A stretch of 64,000 nt of DNA from Bacteroidota bacterium. Its GTDB lineage: Bacteria > Bacteroidota > Rhodothermia > Rhodothermales > Bin80. Each line of letters opens with the position of its first letter. Positions within the stretch are counted from its first letter, which is position 1. The notes under the pieces were generated by a model that made no database searches, was not told the DNA's origin, and worked only from the letters and a program-made list of their open reading frames with translations. The stretch covers positions 20,508 through 84,507 of the forward strand of contig JAPOUL010000123.1 of the NCBI GenBank assembly GCA_026708685.1. Direction: 5' to 3'. A program made the position numbers and the translations under genes. Below are positions 18,294-26,702 of this stretch, one piece after another.

Positions 18294-21200
18294 TCACCGT
18301 TTTGTGTACGCTTCGTCGTGATTCAGGATGATCTGGGCAACAATGGTCAGTGCGGCAGTGTTCGCTGGATCAAGTGATCCATCAGCAATCAAATCTCCGA
18401 CAGAAAACAGCGAATCAATGTCAGCAGGTTTCGTAGCAAAGCGTTCCTGTTCGGCTGTGAACAATTCTTTCAGGAGATGGACTTCTTGATCGCTGGGGTG
18501 GCGGCCTGTTGCAAGGCGAAAGCTTTGTTGAATCTGCTGAGTAACATCTTCTGGCACCTCTCTTTGTACACGCTCGGCAAGTGCCCGTGACGCTTCCACA
18601 AATTGGGGGTCATTCATCAGTACAAGAGCCTGTAAAGGGGTATTGGTGTTCTGCCTTCGTACAAAGCATGTAGAACGGTCTGGAGAATCAAAGACCTGCA
18701 TCGTTGGAGGAGGGGAGGTCCGACGGATGAACGTATACAAACTACGACGATAGAGTGCATCCCCTTCATCCTGCTGATATCTCAACAGAAAGTGAGAAAA
18801 ATTCCCTTTTTCAATCCATAAACCGGGAGGCTGGTAAGGTTTGACGCTGGGGCCACCAATCTTCTGGACTAACAGCCCACTGGCCGAGAGTGCGTTATCT
18901 CGAATCATTTCGGCAGTCATCCGATGACTTGGACCACGAGACAGAAGTGAATTGGAAGGATCAATCTCCATGAGATGTGGAGATGCTTTACTGGATTGAC
19001 GATAGGCAGCACTCATGACCATGGACTTGATCAAAGCCTTGAGGTCATAACCTGATTCCATAAAGGAAACTGCCAGATAATCTAACAGTACTGGATGAGA
19101 GGGGAGTGCACCCTGATAACCAAAGTCCTCAGGCGTGGAAACGAATCCCTGTCCAAAGAGCATCATCCAGTAACGGTTCACAGTCACGCGGGCAGTGAGG
19201 GGCTGTTCAGGGCTGAAGAGCCATTGTGCTAATCCAAGACGGTTGGGCGTTGCACCCTCCATTGAGTTGCCAAGAATGGCAGGCGTTCCAGGAGCAACCT
19301 CTTCTCTGGGTTGGTCATATTCGCCACGCTCAAGAAGATGAGTGGATCGGGGTTCTTCCATTTCTTCCATGACCATGACTTCCATCACTTCTTCATTGGC
19401 TTTGAGTTGTTCAGCTCGAGACTCTCTTAGTTCACCTAACAGTCTTCTGTAAAGAGTGTCATAGTAGTTCAGATAAACGGCTAAGTGATCATCGTCAGTG
19501 GAAGAACCAGCTAGGGCTGCAATATCGGAAGCAGTGACTTGGCGGTCATAAATTCTGAGTTCATCCATATCTCCAATGAACACCCCATCACTTCCTCCAA
19601 AAGATCTGTATCTACGCCCTATACGTAATGGGCGGTTTGATATCTGATAATCTGCCCCTACCTGATGAATACTCTTATAGAGATTGTCATAGAGAACCCT
19701 TGACTGGATTCGCTGACCCTGTAGGTACAGATGGATTCCATCAGCACGACTTGAACCGTCATAGGTGAAGGCGATATGGGTCCACTGCTGAGGTTGGACT
19801 GGGCTTGTTGATTGGAGATGAATGTAATTGTGAGGGAGTGCATGTATGAGCCGAACTGATAAATGGTTCAGACTATCCAGAAATACTTCCCATCCACGCC
19901 AATAGGTATTTTTTGTCCAGGCATTACCAACAATTCGGGCGTATTCCCCCGATGAATCTGGTCTGATCCATGCAGAAACGGAAAACGGATCCATCCGCTC
20001 AAAATTTCCGGCATCGTCAACTTGCAGAAAGTCGTGATCACTGTCCAATCGAATGGCCTGCCCAGATCGCCCATTGACTTGGGTTAGTGTTCCACCACCG
20101 CTAACGGCATCTTTTCCATTGGGTGCCTGATTGACCGTGGTGGTTTCCTCAACATCTTCAAATGGGAAATAACTCATCAACCCCAATGAAAGTGAATGAG
20201 CGGGTGGTTCTGCATTGAGATCCAATTGAAGATCCTTGACTTCCTGTTCACGTTGGCTGAGTGCCATCTCAAGAGTTTCAATGCGACGATTGATCTGACC
20301 CAATAGAGAATCTTGCTCGGATGTGGGAAGCATCAGCAATGGCCCAGCATTGCCATCATCTCCGGTCAGCCCCAGTTCATTGACGTTGTTGAAAAATGCA
20401 AAGAGTTGGAAGTATTCCGCCTGTGTAATTGGATCAAATTTATGGTCGTGGCATTTTGCACACTCCATGGTAAGGCCTAAAAATGCTTGGGATGTCGTAT
20501 TGGTACGGTCTGCGACATATTCAAGGCGATATTCTTCATCAATGACACCACCCTCGGCGGTCATAGGATGATTGCGATGAAACCCCGTAGCCAGAATCTG
20601 CTCGCGAGTTGCATTGGGGAGTAAGTCACCAGCTAATTGCCATGTGACAAACTCATCATAGGGCATATTTTCATTGAATGCTCCAATCACCCAGTCACGC
20701 CATGGCCACATCGTACGAAGTCCATCAGCATGAAAACCATGGCTATCAGCGTATCGTGAAAGGTCCATCCACTCGATCGCCATGCGTTCACCATATGCAT
20801 CTGAATCAAGGAGGCGATCAACGACAGTCTCATATGCAGAGGGTGATGGATCTTCCAGAAAATCGTCAATCTCACCAAGAGTTGGAGGTAATCCAGTTAA
20901 ATCAAACGTAACCCTCCGGATTAAACGCTCAGGGTCAGATGGATCGGAAGCCCCTAGACCCTCATATTCCAGTCGTGCTAGAATGAAGTGATCAATCTCA
21001 TTTTGTGCCCATAACTCATCATTGACGGACGGGATCAGAGGCATTGAGGGTGGGGTAAATGCCCAGTGAGGTTTCCACTCTGCACCCTGCTGAATCCAAC
21101 GCTCAATGAGAGTAATCTCATAATCGGAGAGCGTTAAATTGGATTCAGGGGGAGGCATAATCTTGTTGGGATCATCCGAAGTAATGCGGCGAATGATTTC

Positions 21201-21497
21201 ACTTCGTCCCAAACGTTTGGGGACAATTGCATATCCACCAGATTCCAATTCTGCATGAAGTGCTCCTTCTTCAGTGTGAAGACTCAGGTTTGCTTGACGG
21301 GCATTCGCGTCGGGTCCATGACAGGCATAACATCGATCCGACAGTAGAGGCTGGACATGAAAATTGTAGTCAACAACATCTGGTAAACGAGATCGATTCT
21401 CGGAATTTGAACTGACACTGGAGGAACATCCACCAAAAACCAGAATGATGAGCACAGAAAGGCTTATCGCGAGATGAGTGAAAGAGACTTGATGCAT
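18294..21497 (-). CDS. PSD1 cytochrome c / DUF1549 / LamG / DUF1553 lipoprotein
   Basis: Large exported protein with Planctomycete-type architecture. The start chosen at 21497 gives a lipoprotein signal ending in VFGGC (Cys 24). The frame is open further up, to 21668, but that extension has no signal-like sequence. CYACH (residues 56-60) is the haem motif of the PSC1-type cytochrome domain. A DUF1549 region follows (YADSHGFHADG, RNHPMTAEGG, ECAKCHDHKFDPI), then a LamG-like concanavalin domain (roughly residues 450-690, WIRPDSSGEYARIVGNAW), then DUF1553 (NRYWMMLFGQGFV, RGPSHRMTAEMIRDNAL, NTPLQALVLMNDP). The LamG insertion suggests glycan binding. Co-transcribed with DUF1501. Confidence 0.87.
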   Translation of the reverse strand: MHQVSFTHLAISLSVLIILVFGGCSSSVSSNSENRSRLPDVVDYNFHVQPLLSDRCYACHGPDANARQANLSLHTEEGALHAELESGGYAIVPKRLGRSEIIRRITSDDPNKIMPPPESNLTLSDYEITLIERWIQQGAEWKPHWAFTPPSMPLIPSVNDELWAQNEIDHFILARLEYEGLGASDPSDPERLIRRVTFDLTGLPPTLGEIDDFLEDPSPSAYETVVDRLLDSDAYGERMAIEWMDLSRYADSHGFHADGLRTMWPWRDWVIGAFNENMPYDEFVTWQLAGDLLPNATREQILATGFHRNHPMTAEGGVIDEEYRLEYVADRTNTTSQAFLGLTMECAKCHDHKFDPITQAEYFQLFAFFNNVNELGLTGDDGNAGPLLMLPTSEQDSLLGQINRRIETLEMALSQREQEVKDLQLDLNAEPPAHSLSLGLMSYFPFEDVEETTTVNQAPNGKDAVSGGGTLTQVNGRSGQAIRLDSDHDFLQVDDAGNFERMDPFSVSAWIRPDSSGEYARIVGNAWTKNTYWRGWEVFLDSLNHLSVRLIHALPHNYIHLQSTSPVQPQQWTHIAFTYDGSSRADGIHLYLQGQRIQSRVLYDNLYKSIHQVGADYQISNRPLRIGRRYRSFGGSDGVFIGDMDELRIYDRQVTASDIAALAGSSTDDDHLAVYLNYYDTLYRRLLGELRESRAEQLKANEEVMEVMVMEEMEEPRSTHLLERGEYDQPREEVAPGTPAILGNSMEGATPNRLGLAQWLFSPEQPLTARVTVNRYWMMLFGQGFVSTPEDFGYQGALPSHPVLLDYLAVSFMESGYDLKALIKSMVMSAAYRQSSKASPHLMEIDPSNSLLSRGPSHRMTAEMIRDNALSASGLLVQKIGGPSVKPYQPPGLWIEKGNFSHFLLRYQQDEGDALYRRSLYTFIRRTSPPPTMQVFDSPDRSTCFVRRQNTNTPLQALVLMNDPQFVEASRALAERVQREVPEDVTQQIQQSFRLATGRHPSDQEVHLLKELFTAEQERFATKPADIDSLFSVGDLIADGSLDPANTAALTIVAQIILNHDEAYTKR

Positions 21498-21541
21498 CCT
21501 GTACTTGGAAAATAAGAGTACTGTTTTTTTTTCTCGGGGGA

Positions 21542-21823
21542 TTATACTCGCAAATCGGATGCCTGCAATGGTGAGTACGATCGGCGATTTGGACAGATTT
21601 TCAACTTCATGGTGGTGGGCAGTGAACCTTGCAAGACTCTGATTGATCCGCTTTCTCTCTGTACCCATTCCAACGTTACCATACGTTTCTGTAGGCTGAT
21701 TCTGGCATTCTGGCTAAATCTGGTGGATTGAATTAGATTACCTTTTCCCTCAGAATGAGCCTTGACATTACTGTGATTGCCCACTCCACCTAAGTGAATA
21801 ATAGTATCTTCAAGACGATTCAT
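21542..21823 (-). CDS. Hypothetical small protein, doubtful
   Basis: A 93-residue frame whose ATG overlaps the stop of the 213-residue gene (ATGA at 21820-21823), the only positive sign that it is translated. The composition (HLGGVGNHSNVKAHSEGKG, then basic and polar residues) suggests no domain, signal or membrane segment. It ends about 45 bases before the PSD1 start. It may be random open frame. Confidence 0.25.
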   Translation of the reverse strand: MNRLEDTIIHLGGVGNHSNVKAHSEGKGNLIQSTRFSQNARISLQKRMVTLEWVQRESGSIRVLQGSLPTTMKLKICPNRRSYSPLQASDLRV

Positions 21824-22461
21824 TTGGCTGTCTCTTGATGGTTGAGATCGCAGAGCCTCTCTTCAAGGGCATGTATAAAATCATATAGTCCCGATTCTAT
21901 CGATTCAATGCATTCTGCATCAATATTCTTCTCAGTCCGACTCATATTGTAGAACCCAGATGCAATCCAGTCGGCATCCCGCTCTTTTTTCTCAAGGTGT
22001 CTGGTATAGATTTCCAGTCCGGCATCAAGATACACATCTGTGCGCAGGGCTGATGGAAGATCTTTGAGCCGATCCACTGGTTTCCCGCTTGCGAGGAATT
22101 CAAATGCTTCCTGACATTCCTGTGTGGATCGTTTTCTGCTTCGCCAATGAGTGACCCCCGTATCTTTGTGTCGTTCATAATAGTCCTTGAGTGGATGGAT
22201 CACCTCGTGGATCCACCTCGTGAATATTTCACGAAAAGGTTGATCAATGTCGCTCAATCCGATCTCTTCACATTGCCACTGATGAGTGGCATTATCCTGA
22301 GCCGCAAACATATCTCGCACAAGTTCAATCCGCTCGCACACCCACGCCTGAGCCGCTTTGGGAACATCATCTATAGCGTTATCAAACTTTGCCCCATCTT
22401 TCGCCCATTGCAAGGCCTGTTCCAAATCCTCCGCGGAGAAATCTGTAAGTGGTTTCACCAT
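21820..22461 (-). CDS. Uncharacterised helical acidic protein, downstream of ATPase no. 1
   Basis: 213 residues, not recognised. The composition is rich in Glu, Asp, Lys and Trp with no signal peptide or membrane segment and reads as mostly alpha-helical. A central basic patch (THWRSRKRSTQE) lies near residues 105-116. It lies on the same strand as the P-loop ATPase, 280 bases beyond its stop, or about 145 beyond the end of the ATPase's apparent former tail. That makes it a candidate partner of the ATPase. No comparable gene follows the paralogous ATPase at 32388. Confidence 0.6.
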   Translation of the reverse strand: MVKPLTDFSAEDLEQALQWAKDGAKFDNAIDDVPKAAQAWVCERIELVRDMFAAQDNATHQWQCEEIGLSDIDQPFREIFTRWIHEVIHPLKDYYERHKDTGVTHWRSRKRSTQECQEAFEFLASGKPVDRLKDLPSALRTDVYLDAGLEIYTRHLEKKERDADWIASGFYNMSRTEKNIDAECIESIESGLYDFIHALEERLCDLNHQETAK

Positions 22462-22605
22462 GATGCCGTTGGTTGGCGAATATTGAAGGTTACGAATAAT
22501 TCATATACAATGACCCACTTTCTAAGTTTCAATAATTGGTCTTATGGGAATTTAGAAAACCATAGGGCATGGTACAGTTTTCAGGTGCCATTTTCCTGTA
22601 ATTGG

Positions 22606-22740
22606 TTAGCATTCGACTGAGAGCCCACATCTATCTTTATGCTTGTCCTCGCCTTTGTCTTTCTTCACACTGGGTTGATCATCCTTTTTAGGAGGAGGTA
22701 GCAATGACTGCTTTGGTTTGGGAGGCAATTCTTTGGGCTT
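22606..22740 (-). other. Lys/Pro-rich tail in frame after the ATPase stop codon
   Basis: After the TAA of ATPase no. 1 the same frame stays open for 44 codons before a second TAA at 22606-22608. It encodes a strongly biased Lys/Pro/Asp peptide beginning KPKELPPKPKQ and containing PPPKKDD and KKDKGEDKHK. Such bias is unlikely in random DNA and continues the character of the last annotated residues (AKGKDKGRD). The first TAA may be a recent nonsense mutation, a read-through stop, or a sequencing error that truncated a disordered tail. Confidence 0.5.
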
Positions 22741-23865
22741 TTAGTCACGCCCTTTATCTTTGCCTTTCGCATATTCATCCACCAGCCACGAGTGGAAGGA
22801 GGGAATGGGAATACCGTAGTCCCCGTCTTCTCGCTCATCAATAATTCCTCGCTCTAGTGCTTTATTGAAGAGAGCTTCGGCCACTTCTGGGGGGTACTCA
22901 CTCTCAAGTACCGACATGATGTCCTCAAACTCTATGGTTTCCCCTAATGGAACATTAGCGAAAAATTTTGCCAGTATCTGCCGTTTCTTTTTATCAATGC
23001 CCTTCACACGTATTTTGTAATACTCTATCTGCTCAGCACGACCTTGTTGAAGTACCATATGGAGTCCTTCATCATTCGGTGTCTGGTGTGATGCAAGATA
23101 CTTCGCCGCGGGGTCTGCATAGGATATGATGTGTTGAGGCCAACCATGCGTGCGTTCCGCGATGGTTTCAATCCATTGAAGTGGGGGGTTACTGACACCC
23201 CCCTTATGAAAGAGAAAGTCTCGGATGACAGCACAGGTAGATTCATGGCTCAAACATCCAAGGTGCACCCTACACTTACGCATAAACCGGGAAATTCCCA
23301 GCGAGCCATAAGCGGCCTCAGTCGTGCCCAAACCTGCCGTAAGTAGCAAGACAGGCCTTTTCAATTTTCCATTGTGAATCACATCTAAGGTGTCCGATGC
23401 CGCGATATGGCTCTCTGAGCCATCCGAGATATTATTCAATCTTTGTGCTTCGTCAAGCACTAAAATCAGCCCATACTCAGGTGCCACACGCTTGAGTATT
23501 CTTTTGGGAGTCGCATGTCCTGCTACATGTCCAACCACCTGACCCTCAATAAACGTAATCCCGGCCTTTAATGCAATCTCACTATTGATCAAGTAAGCCT
23601 CCCCTAATGACTGTGCCATTGAGGCGGGATTGTATAAATCTTCTATTGCGATATCCGCAACCTCCCAACCGTTTGACTTTGCCTGAGTAGATAGCACATC
23701 AAGCAACGCCGTCTTTCCAGCACCAGGAGCTCCTTGGATCATAAAGGTGGTACCATCCTTGTCATCCCGAAAGAGTTCAAGTGCACCGTTGAAGGTATCA
23801 ATGATCTCTTTCCGCCCATGAAAATATTCGGCGGGTCCACGATCTTTAAGAAAAACTGAGCTCAT
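22741..23865 (-). CDS. P-loop ATPase with winged-helix-like tail, paralogue 1
   Basis: Cytoplasmic ATPase of unknown role. An N-terminal signature RGPAEYFHGRKEII (residues ~9-22) precedes Walker A GAPGAGKT (45-52), Walker B LILVLDEAQ (DE at 138-139), a block RPVLLLTAGLGTTEAA with SLGISR, a HGWPQHI motif in the sensor-2 position, and a C-terminal ~90 residues that look like a winged helix ending DGDYGIPIPSFHSWLV. The layout recalls Orc1/Cdc6-, TniB/ExeA- or STAND-type ATPases, but no named family fits clearly. A paralogue with the same blocks lies at 32388-33581. Repeats sit upstream (23959-24027) and an orphan helical gene downstream. Confidence 0.85.
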   Translation of the reverse strand: MSSVFLKDRGPAEYFHGRKEIIDTFNGALELFRDDKDGTTFMIQGAPGAGKTALLDVLSTQAKSNGWEVADIAIEDLYNPASMAQSLGEAYLINSEIALKAGITFIEGQVVGHVAGHATPKRILKRVAPEYGLILVLDEAQRLNNISDGSESHIAASDTLDVIHNGKLKRPVLLLTAGLGTTEAAYGSLGISRFMRKCRVHLGCLSHESTCAVIRDFLFHKGGVSNPPLQWIETIAERTHGWPQHIISYADPAAKYLASHQTPNDEGLHMVLQQGRAEQIEYYKIRVKGIDKKKRQILAKFFANVPLGETIEFEDIMSVLESEYPPEVAEALFNKALERGIIDEREDGDYGIPIPSFHSWLVDEYAKGKDKGRD

Positions 23866-23935
23866 GAAACTGTAAGTTGGATGGTCAGAGATGACCTAAT
23901 CAACTCTGTGATGCCACATTGGTTCACAATCAAGG

Positions 23936-24027
23936 TGTCCAATGTTTCGTATCTCATATGGTAGATTTGCAATTCTTGTAGTGGTAGATTGGCAGAATAG
24001 AATCTGGTAGATTGGCAATTCTCATAT
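23936..24027 (+). repeat. Three tandem 23-bp repeats after a TGTCCAAT end-like motif
   Basis: The core TGGTAGATTKGCA occurs at 23959, 23982 and 24005, spaced exactly 23 bases, preceded by TGTCCAAT at 23936. The same core in inverted orientation (TTGCCAATCTAC, 33699-33710), a related TCGCCAATCTTC (33776-33787) and ATTGGACA (33801-33808) lie upstream of ATPase no. 2. A terminal TG... followed by several internal repeats is the layout of IS21-family and Tn7/Tn5053-type ends, where they bind transposase. No istA/istB or tniA gene is seen between or beside them, so these are probably orphan ends, or operators of the ATPases. Confidence 0.6.
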
Positions 24028-24620
24028 CATTCATGATTCCGTAGGGTTTGTTGATGAGTCATACATGGATATTTCTGAACATACGACCGTGCTCCCCAAA
24101 CCCTGATGCTACGCATGCACGCAGAGAGCCAAAAGATGATAAAACCGTATCCATAATCCATGAACGCTAAAGTCGCTGAGAACGCCACCTATGAACGGTT
24201 ATTTCGAGGTGAATTGATCATTTTGCACCCAATACTCCAAGTATCTTCATCTTACGCACTAGAACGAATAGGTCCCTGAGCAACCGAATAAAGTTCTTTA
24301 CATGATCCTTTTCTGACGAATCTGGCGTTCATTTTTACCACCGTGATCCATACCTACACTTCCTCACGATATCGGAGTGGATTCTAGGACCGTTCGTTCA
24401 GACTCATTGAGAATTGTTTTGAGTTTCTCTCGCTCCGACCATCAAAAACTTCCATGTCGGTTCATGGCTCTGTCCTACCGAATCTAATTATCTATGATAC
24501 CTATCAACATAGTTTTTTAGCGATGACTCCCTGTCTGGGAGTCAAACTGGACTGTCTCGCAAGGCTCGCACCGATAGGGCATCCGTACGATTGAATCCAA
24601 CAAAACTCTCGTTTGAAACT

Positions 24621-24660
24621 TTTCTTTTCAAATGAGGGTTTGCAAACGCCTCTTAATTGA
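24621..24660. repeat. Dispersed repeat copy (TTCAAATGAGG / TTTGCAAA), downstream of sialidase
   Basis: Second copy of the element fragment at 12681-12723. TTTCAAATGAGG, TTTGCAAA and AATTGAG are conserved in the same order. It lies 19 bases past the sialidase stop. Probably the end of a degenerate transposon. Confidence 0.4.
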
Positions 24661-24678
24661 GAGATTTCATTCGGTAGA

Positions 24679-25770
24679 CTACTCAAGTTCTTCCAAAGAA
24701 ATTCGTTTGAATGCAATCCCATAATAACTATGCTGATGATCTGGTCCTGCCTCGTATAAGAGTCCAATCCTATCGTCTGGCAGTCGGACGATATCAGAAT
24801 AGGCACTCATCCCTTCGTAGATGACAATGGATGCCGGCCAACTGATGCCATCATCATAACTCGCACGGAGCGTCATGCGTTCGCGCCTTTCTTGACTGGC
24901 AGGGTTTGAGAAGAGTAAAATATTCTGCCCTTCCTCTGGAAACGAATAGCGCTGAAGGCTGGCCTGGCATATCGGCTCAATCAGTGTGGAATCGGCCCTT
25001 AAATCACCCCAGGTAAGTCCACCATCTTCACTATGAGAAATTTTCCTGTATCGTTGATCGGGGGTGTAGTTGCGCATGTTCAGCAAGAGCCGACCATCGG
25101 TTAACTCAGCGACTTCGGATTCATTCACCTGATGCTGGGGAGTTCGTCCTCCGAGGTTCCAAGTTTCGCCATGATCATCAGAATAGATCACATGAGAGTA
25201 GTAATGCTTCGTACTGGACTCAATATGATCGCATGCGACCATTAATCGTCCAGCATGGATGCCTCGAGTGAGCTGCGTTCCCGATCCTGGCCCAGTTGCA
25301 TACCAAGTCCAATTCTCTTTCTTAACGCTGGATGTAATTTCTTTGGGTTGACTCCATGAGTGTCCATGATCCATAGATGAGAGTACAAAAACTCGGCGGG
25401 TATCCATGGAGGTCTGATCAATGATATCCTGCTCACGGTCAGTAGCAAGATTATGAGTTGCCAGTAGGAAAATTGCCCCCGTTTCACGATCGACGACTGG
25501 AGCAGGATTACCAACGGTATGCCCTTCTTTGTGCCAAAGAACTTGTAGGGGGCTCCATGTCCGTCCATGATCAGTAGAGCGCTTGAAGACAAGATCAATC
25601 TCGCCAGCATCTGAACAACTGTTGGTACGACCCTCTGCAAATGCCAGTACATCACCGTTTGGAGCTACAATAGTGGCAGGGATTCGAAAGCACTGATAGC
25701 CTTCATCTCCACTAACGAAGATATAGTCGGGAGAAGTCAAAATCAGTGCAACGAGAAAAATATGAAGCAT
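24679..25770 (-). CDS. Exo-alpha-sialidase (BNR/Asp-box)
   Basis: Releases terminal sialic acids from glycans. The first beta-strand motif FRIPATIV, with the Arg of the catalytic triad, lies near residue 30, followed by AFAEGR. At least five Asp-boxes are present (STDHGRTW, SMDHGHSW, SDDHGETW, SEDGGLTW, SYDDGISW), the hallmark of the six-bladed sialidase fold. A start at 25770 (or 25773) gives a short signal peptide, MMLHIFLVALILTS. The longer open frame to 25920 would put the hydrophobic segment internally and is less likely. 364 residues is typical. No sialic acid catabolic genes are nearby. Confidence 0.88.
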   Translation of the reverse strand: MLHIFLVALILTSPDYIFVSGDEGYQCFRIPATIVAPNGDVLAFAEGRTNSCSDAGEIDLVFKRSTDHGRTWSPLQVLWHKEGHTVGNPAPVVDRETGAIFLLATHNLATDREQDIIDQTSMDTRRVFVLSSMDHGHSWSQPKEITSSVKKENWTWYATGPGSGTQLTRGIHAGRLMVACDHIESSTKHYYSHVIYSDDHGETWNLGGRTPQHQVNESEVAELTDGRLLLNMRNYTPDQRYRKISHSEDGGLTWGDLRADSTLIEPICQASLQRYSFPEEGQNILLFSNPASQERRERMTLRASYDDGISWPASIVIYEGMSAYSDIVRLPDDRIGLLYEAGPDHQHSYYGIAFKRISLEELE

Positions 25771-26027
25771 CATGATGAAGAACCACCAAAGAATTGAATC
25801 CAATGAACAACGGTAAAGATAGGCATTTTGGACAAGAACTCTGGACAAACATTCAATAAAGTGTAGACGGATATCATATTTTTGGGAGTAAGGCTTGATC
25901 TTACAAGGAAAACAGATCAAATGTCGTAGATTTATACTACAATCGCAAAGTTCAATCTTAGTGTTGTGATTGACCCATTTTCGACGGTAATCATCGGCTG
26001 TACTTTTTCAGTTATCATCCTTGACCT

Positions 26028-26702
26028 ATGCGTAGAATTTTATTGATCCTGTGTGGCTCACTGTTGTCCATTCATTTCGTTTACGGACAGACCCGTATCA
26101 TTTTTCTTGGTGATTCCATCACGGAATCGGGTGTACATCCAGACGGATATGTGAATTTAGTTGCAGATTCGCTGATGATTCTTGATGACAGTCTCACTGT
26201 CATGGGAGCGGGCATCAGTGGCAATAAGGTGCCAGATTTGTTAGCTCGTTTGGACGAAGATGTGTTGGCATATCAGCCTACCCATGTAGTCATTTATATT
26301 GGAATTAACGATGTATGGCATCATTACGAATTTGATCATGTGACTGGAACGGATCCAGGTACGTTTGAAGAAGGACTGATTGAATTAATTGATCACATTG
26401 AAGAAAGTAGTGCCACTGTACTGTTATGCACACCAAGCGTAATTGGTGAGGATGTTGACAGCAAGGAAGATGTGAATGTACGTCTACAGGAATATGCCCA
26501 AATCACTCGTAAGGTTGCAGACAACAAGAACGTTCATCTGTGTGATCTCAGGGAGTCACTTGAAGCATATCTCCTGAAACACAATACCAACCGTGACGCA
26601 GAAGGGATTTTAACCACTGATGGCGTTCATCTCAATGAGGAGGGAAATCGTTTTGTTGCCCATTTCATGATTCAGCAATTAAGATTCGTATTGGGACTTT
26701 AG
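26028..26702 (+). CDS. Secreted SGNH/GDSL hydrolase
   Basis: Esterase or deacetylase of the SGNH superfamily. A signal peptide (residues 1-20, ending FVYG) precedes block I LGDSIT (Ser 30 nucleophile), block III YIGINDVWHH (Gly-Asn type), and block V DGVHLNEEGN with the Asp-His pair. The 224-residue length is normal. With the neighbouring sialidase it suggests de-esterification of glycans such as O-acetylated sialic acid, but that is inference. Its TAG stop overlaps the convergent LarA stop (TTAG at 26699-26702). Confidence 0.85.
   Translation: MRRILLILCGSLLSIHFVYGQTRIIFLGDSITESGVHPDGYVNLVADSLMILDDSLTVMGAGISGNKVPDLLARLDEDVLAYQPTHVVIYIGINDVWHHYEFDHVTGTDPGTFEEGLIELIDHIEESSATVLLCTPSVIGEDVDSKEDVNVRLQEYAQITRKVADNKNVHLCDLRESLEAYLLKHNTNRDAEGILTTDGVHLNEEGNRFVAHFMIQQLRFVLGL

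Larger units (their letters stand above)
23866..24678. other. Intergenic region with end-like repeats and element debris
   Basis: About 810 bases between ATPase no. 1 and the sialidase. It holds the three 23-bp repeats (23959-24027), a short plus-strand frame from 24161 of 38 codons with no recognisable product, a stem-loop GACTCCC/GGGAGTC at 24525-24543, and the dispersed repeat at 24621-24660. I see no full gene. Confidence 0.55.

Noticed and set aside
21498..21668. Longer N-terminus for the PSD1 protein
   Set aside because: The added 57 residues have no signal sequence and would bury the clear lipoprotein signal starting at 21497.
23959..24027. Three 23-bp repeats as a CRISPR array
   Set aside because: The unique part between cores is only ~10 bases, there are no cas genes, and the same core appears singly and inverted at 33699.
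24525..24543. GACTCCC/GGGAGTC stem-loop as a terminator of the sialidase gene
   Set aside because: It lies over 130 bases past the stop and is not followed by a T-run on either strand.
24504..24806. A 100-codon minus-strand frame at the sialidase 3' end
   Set aside because: It lies mostly in another frame of the sialidase and non-coding debris, with no protein-like pattern.
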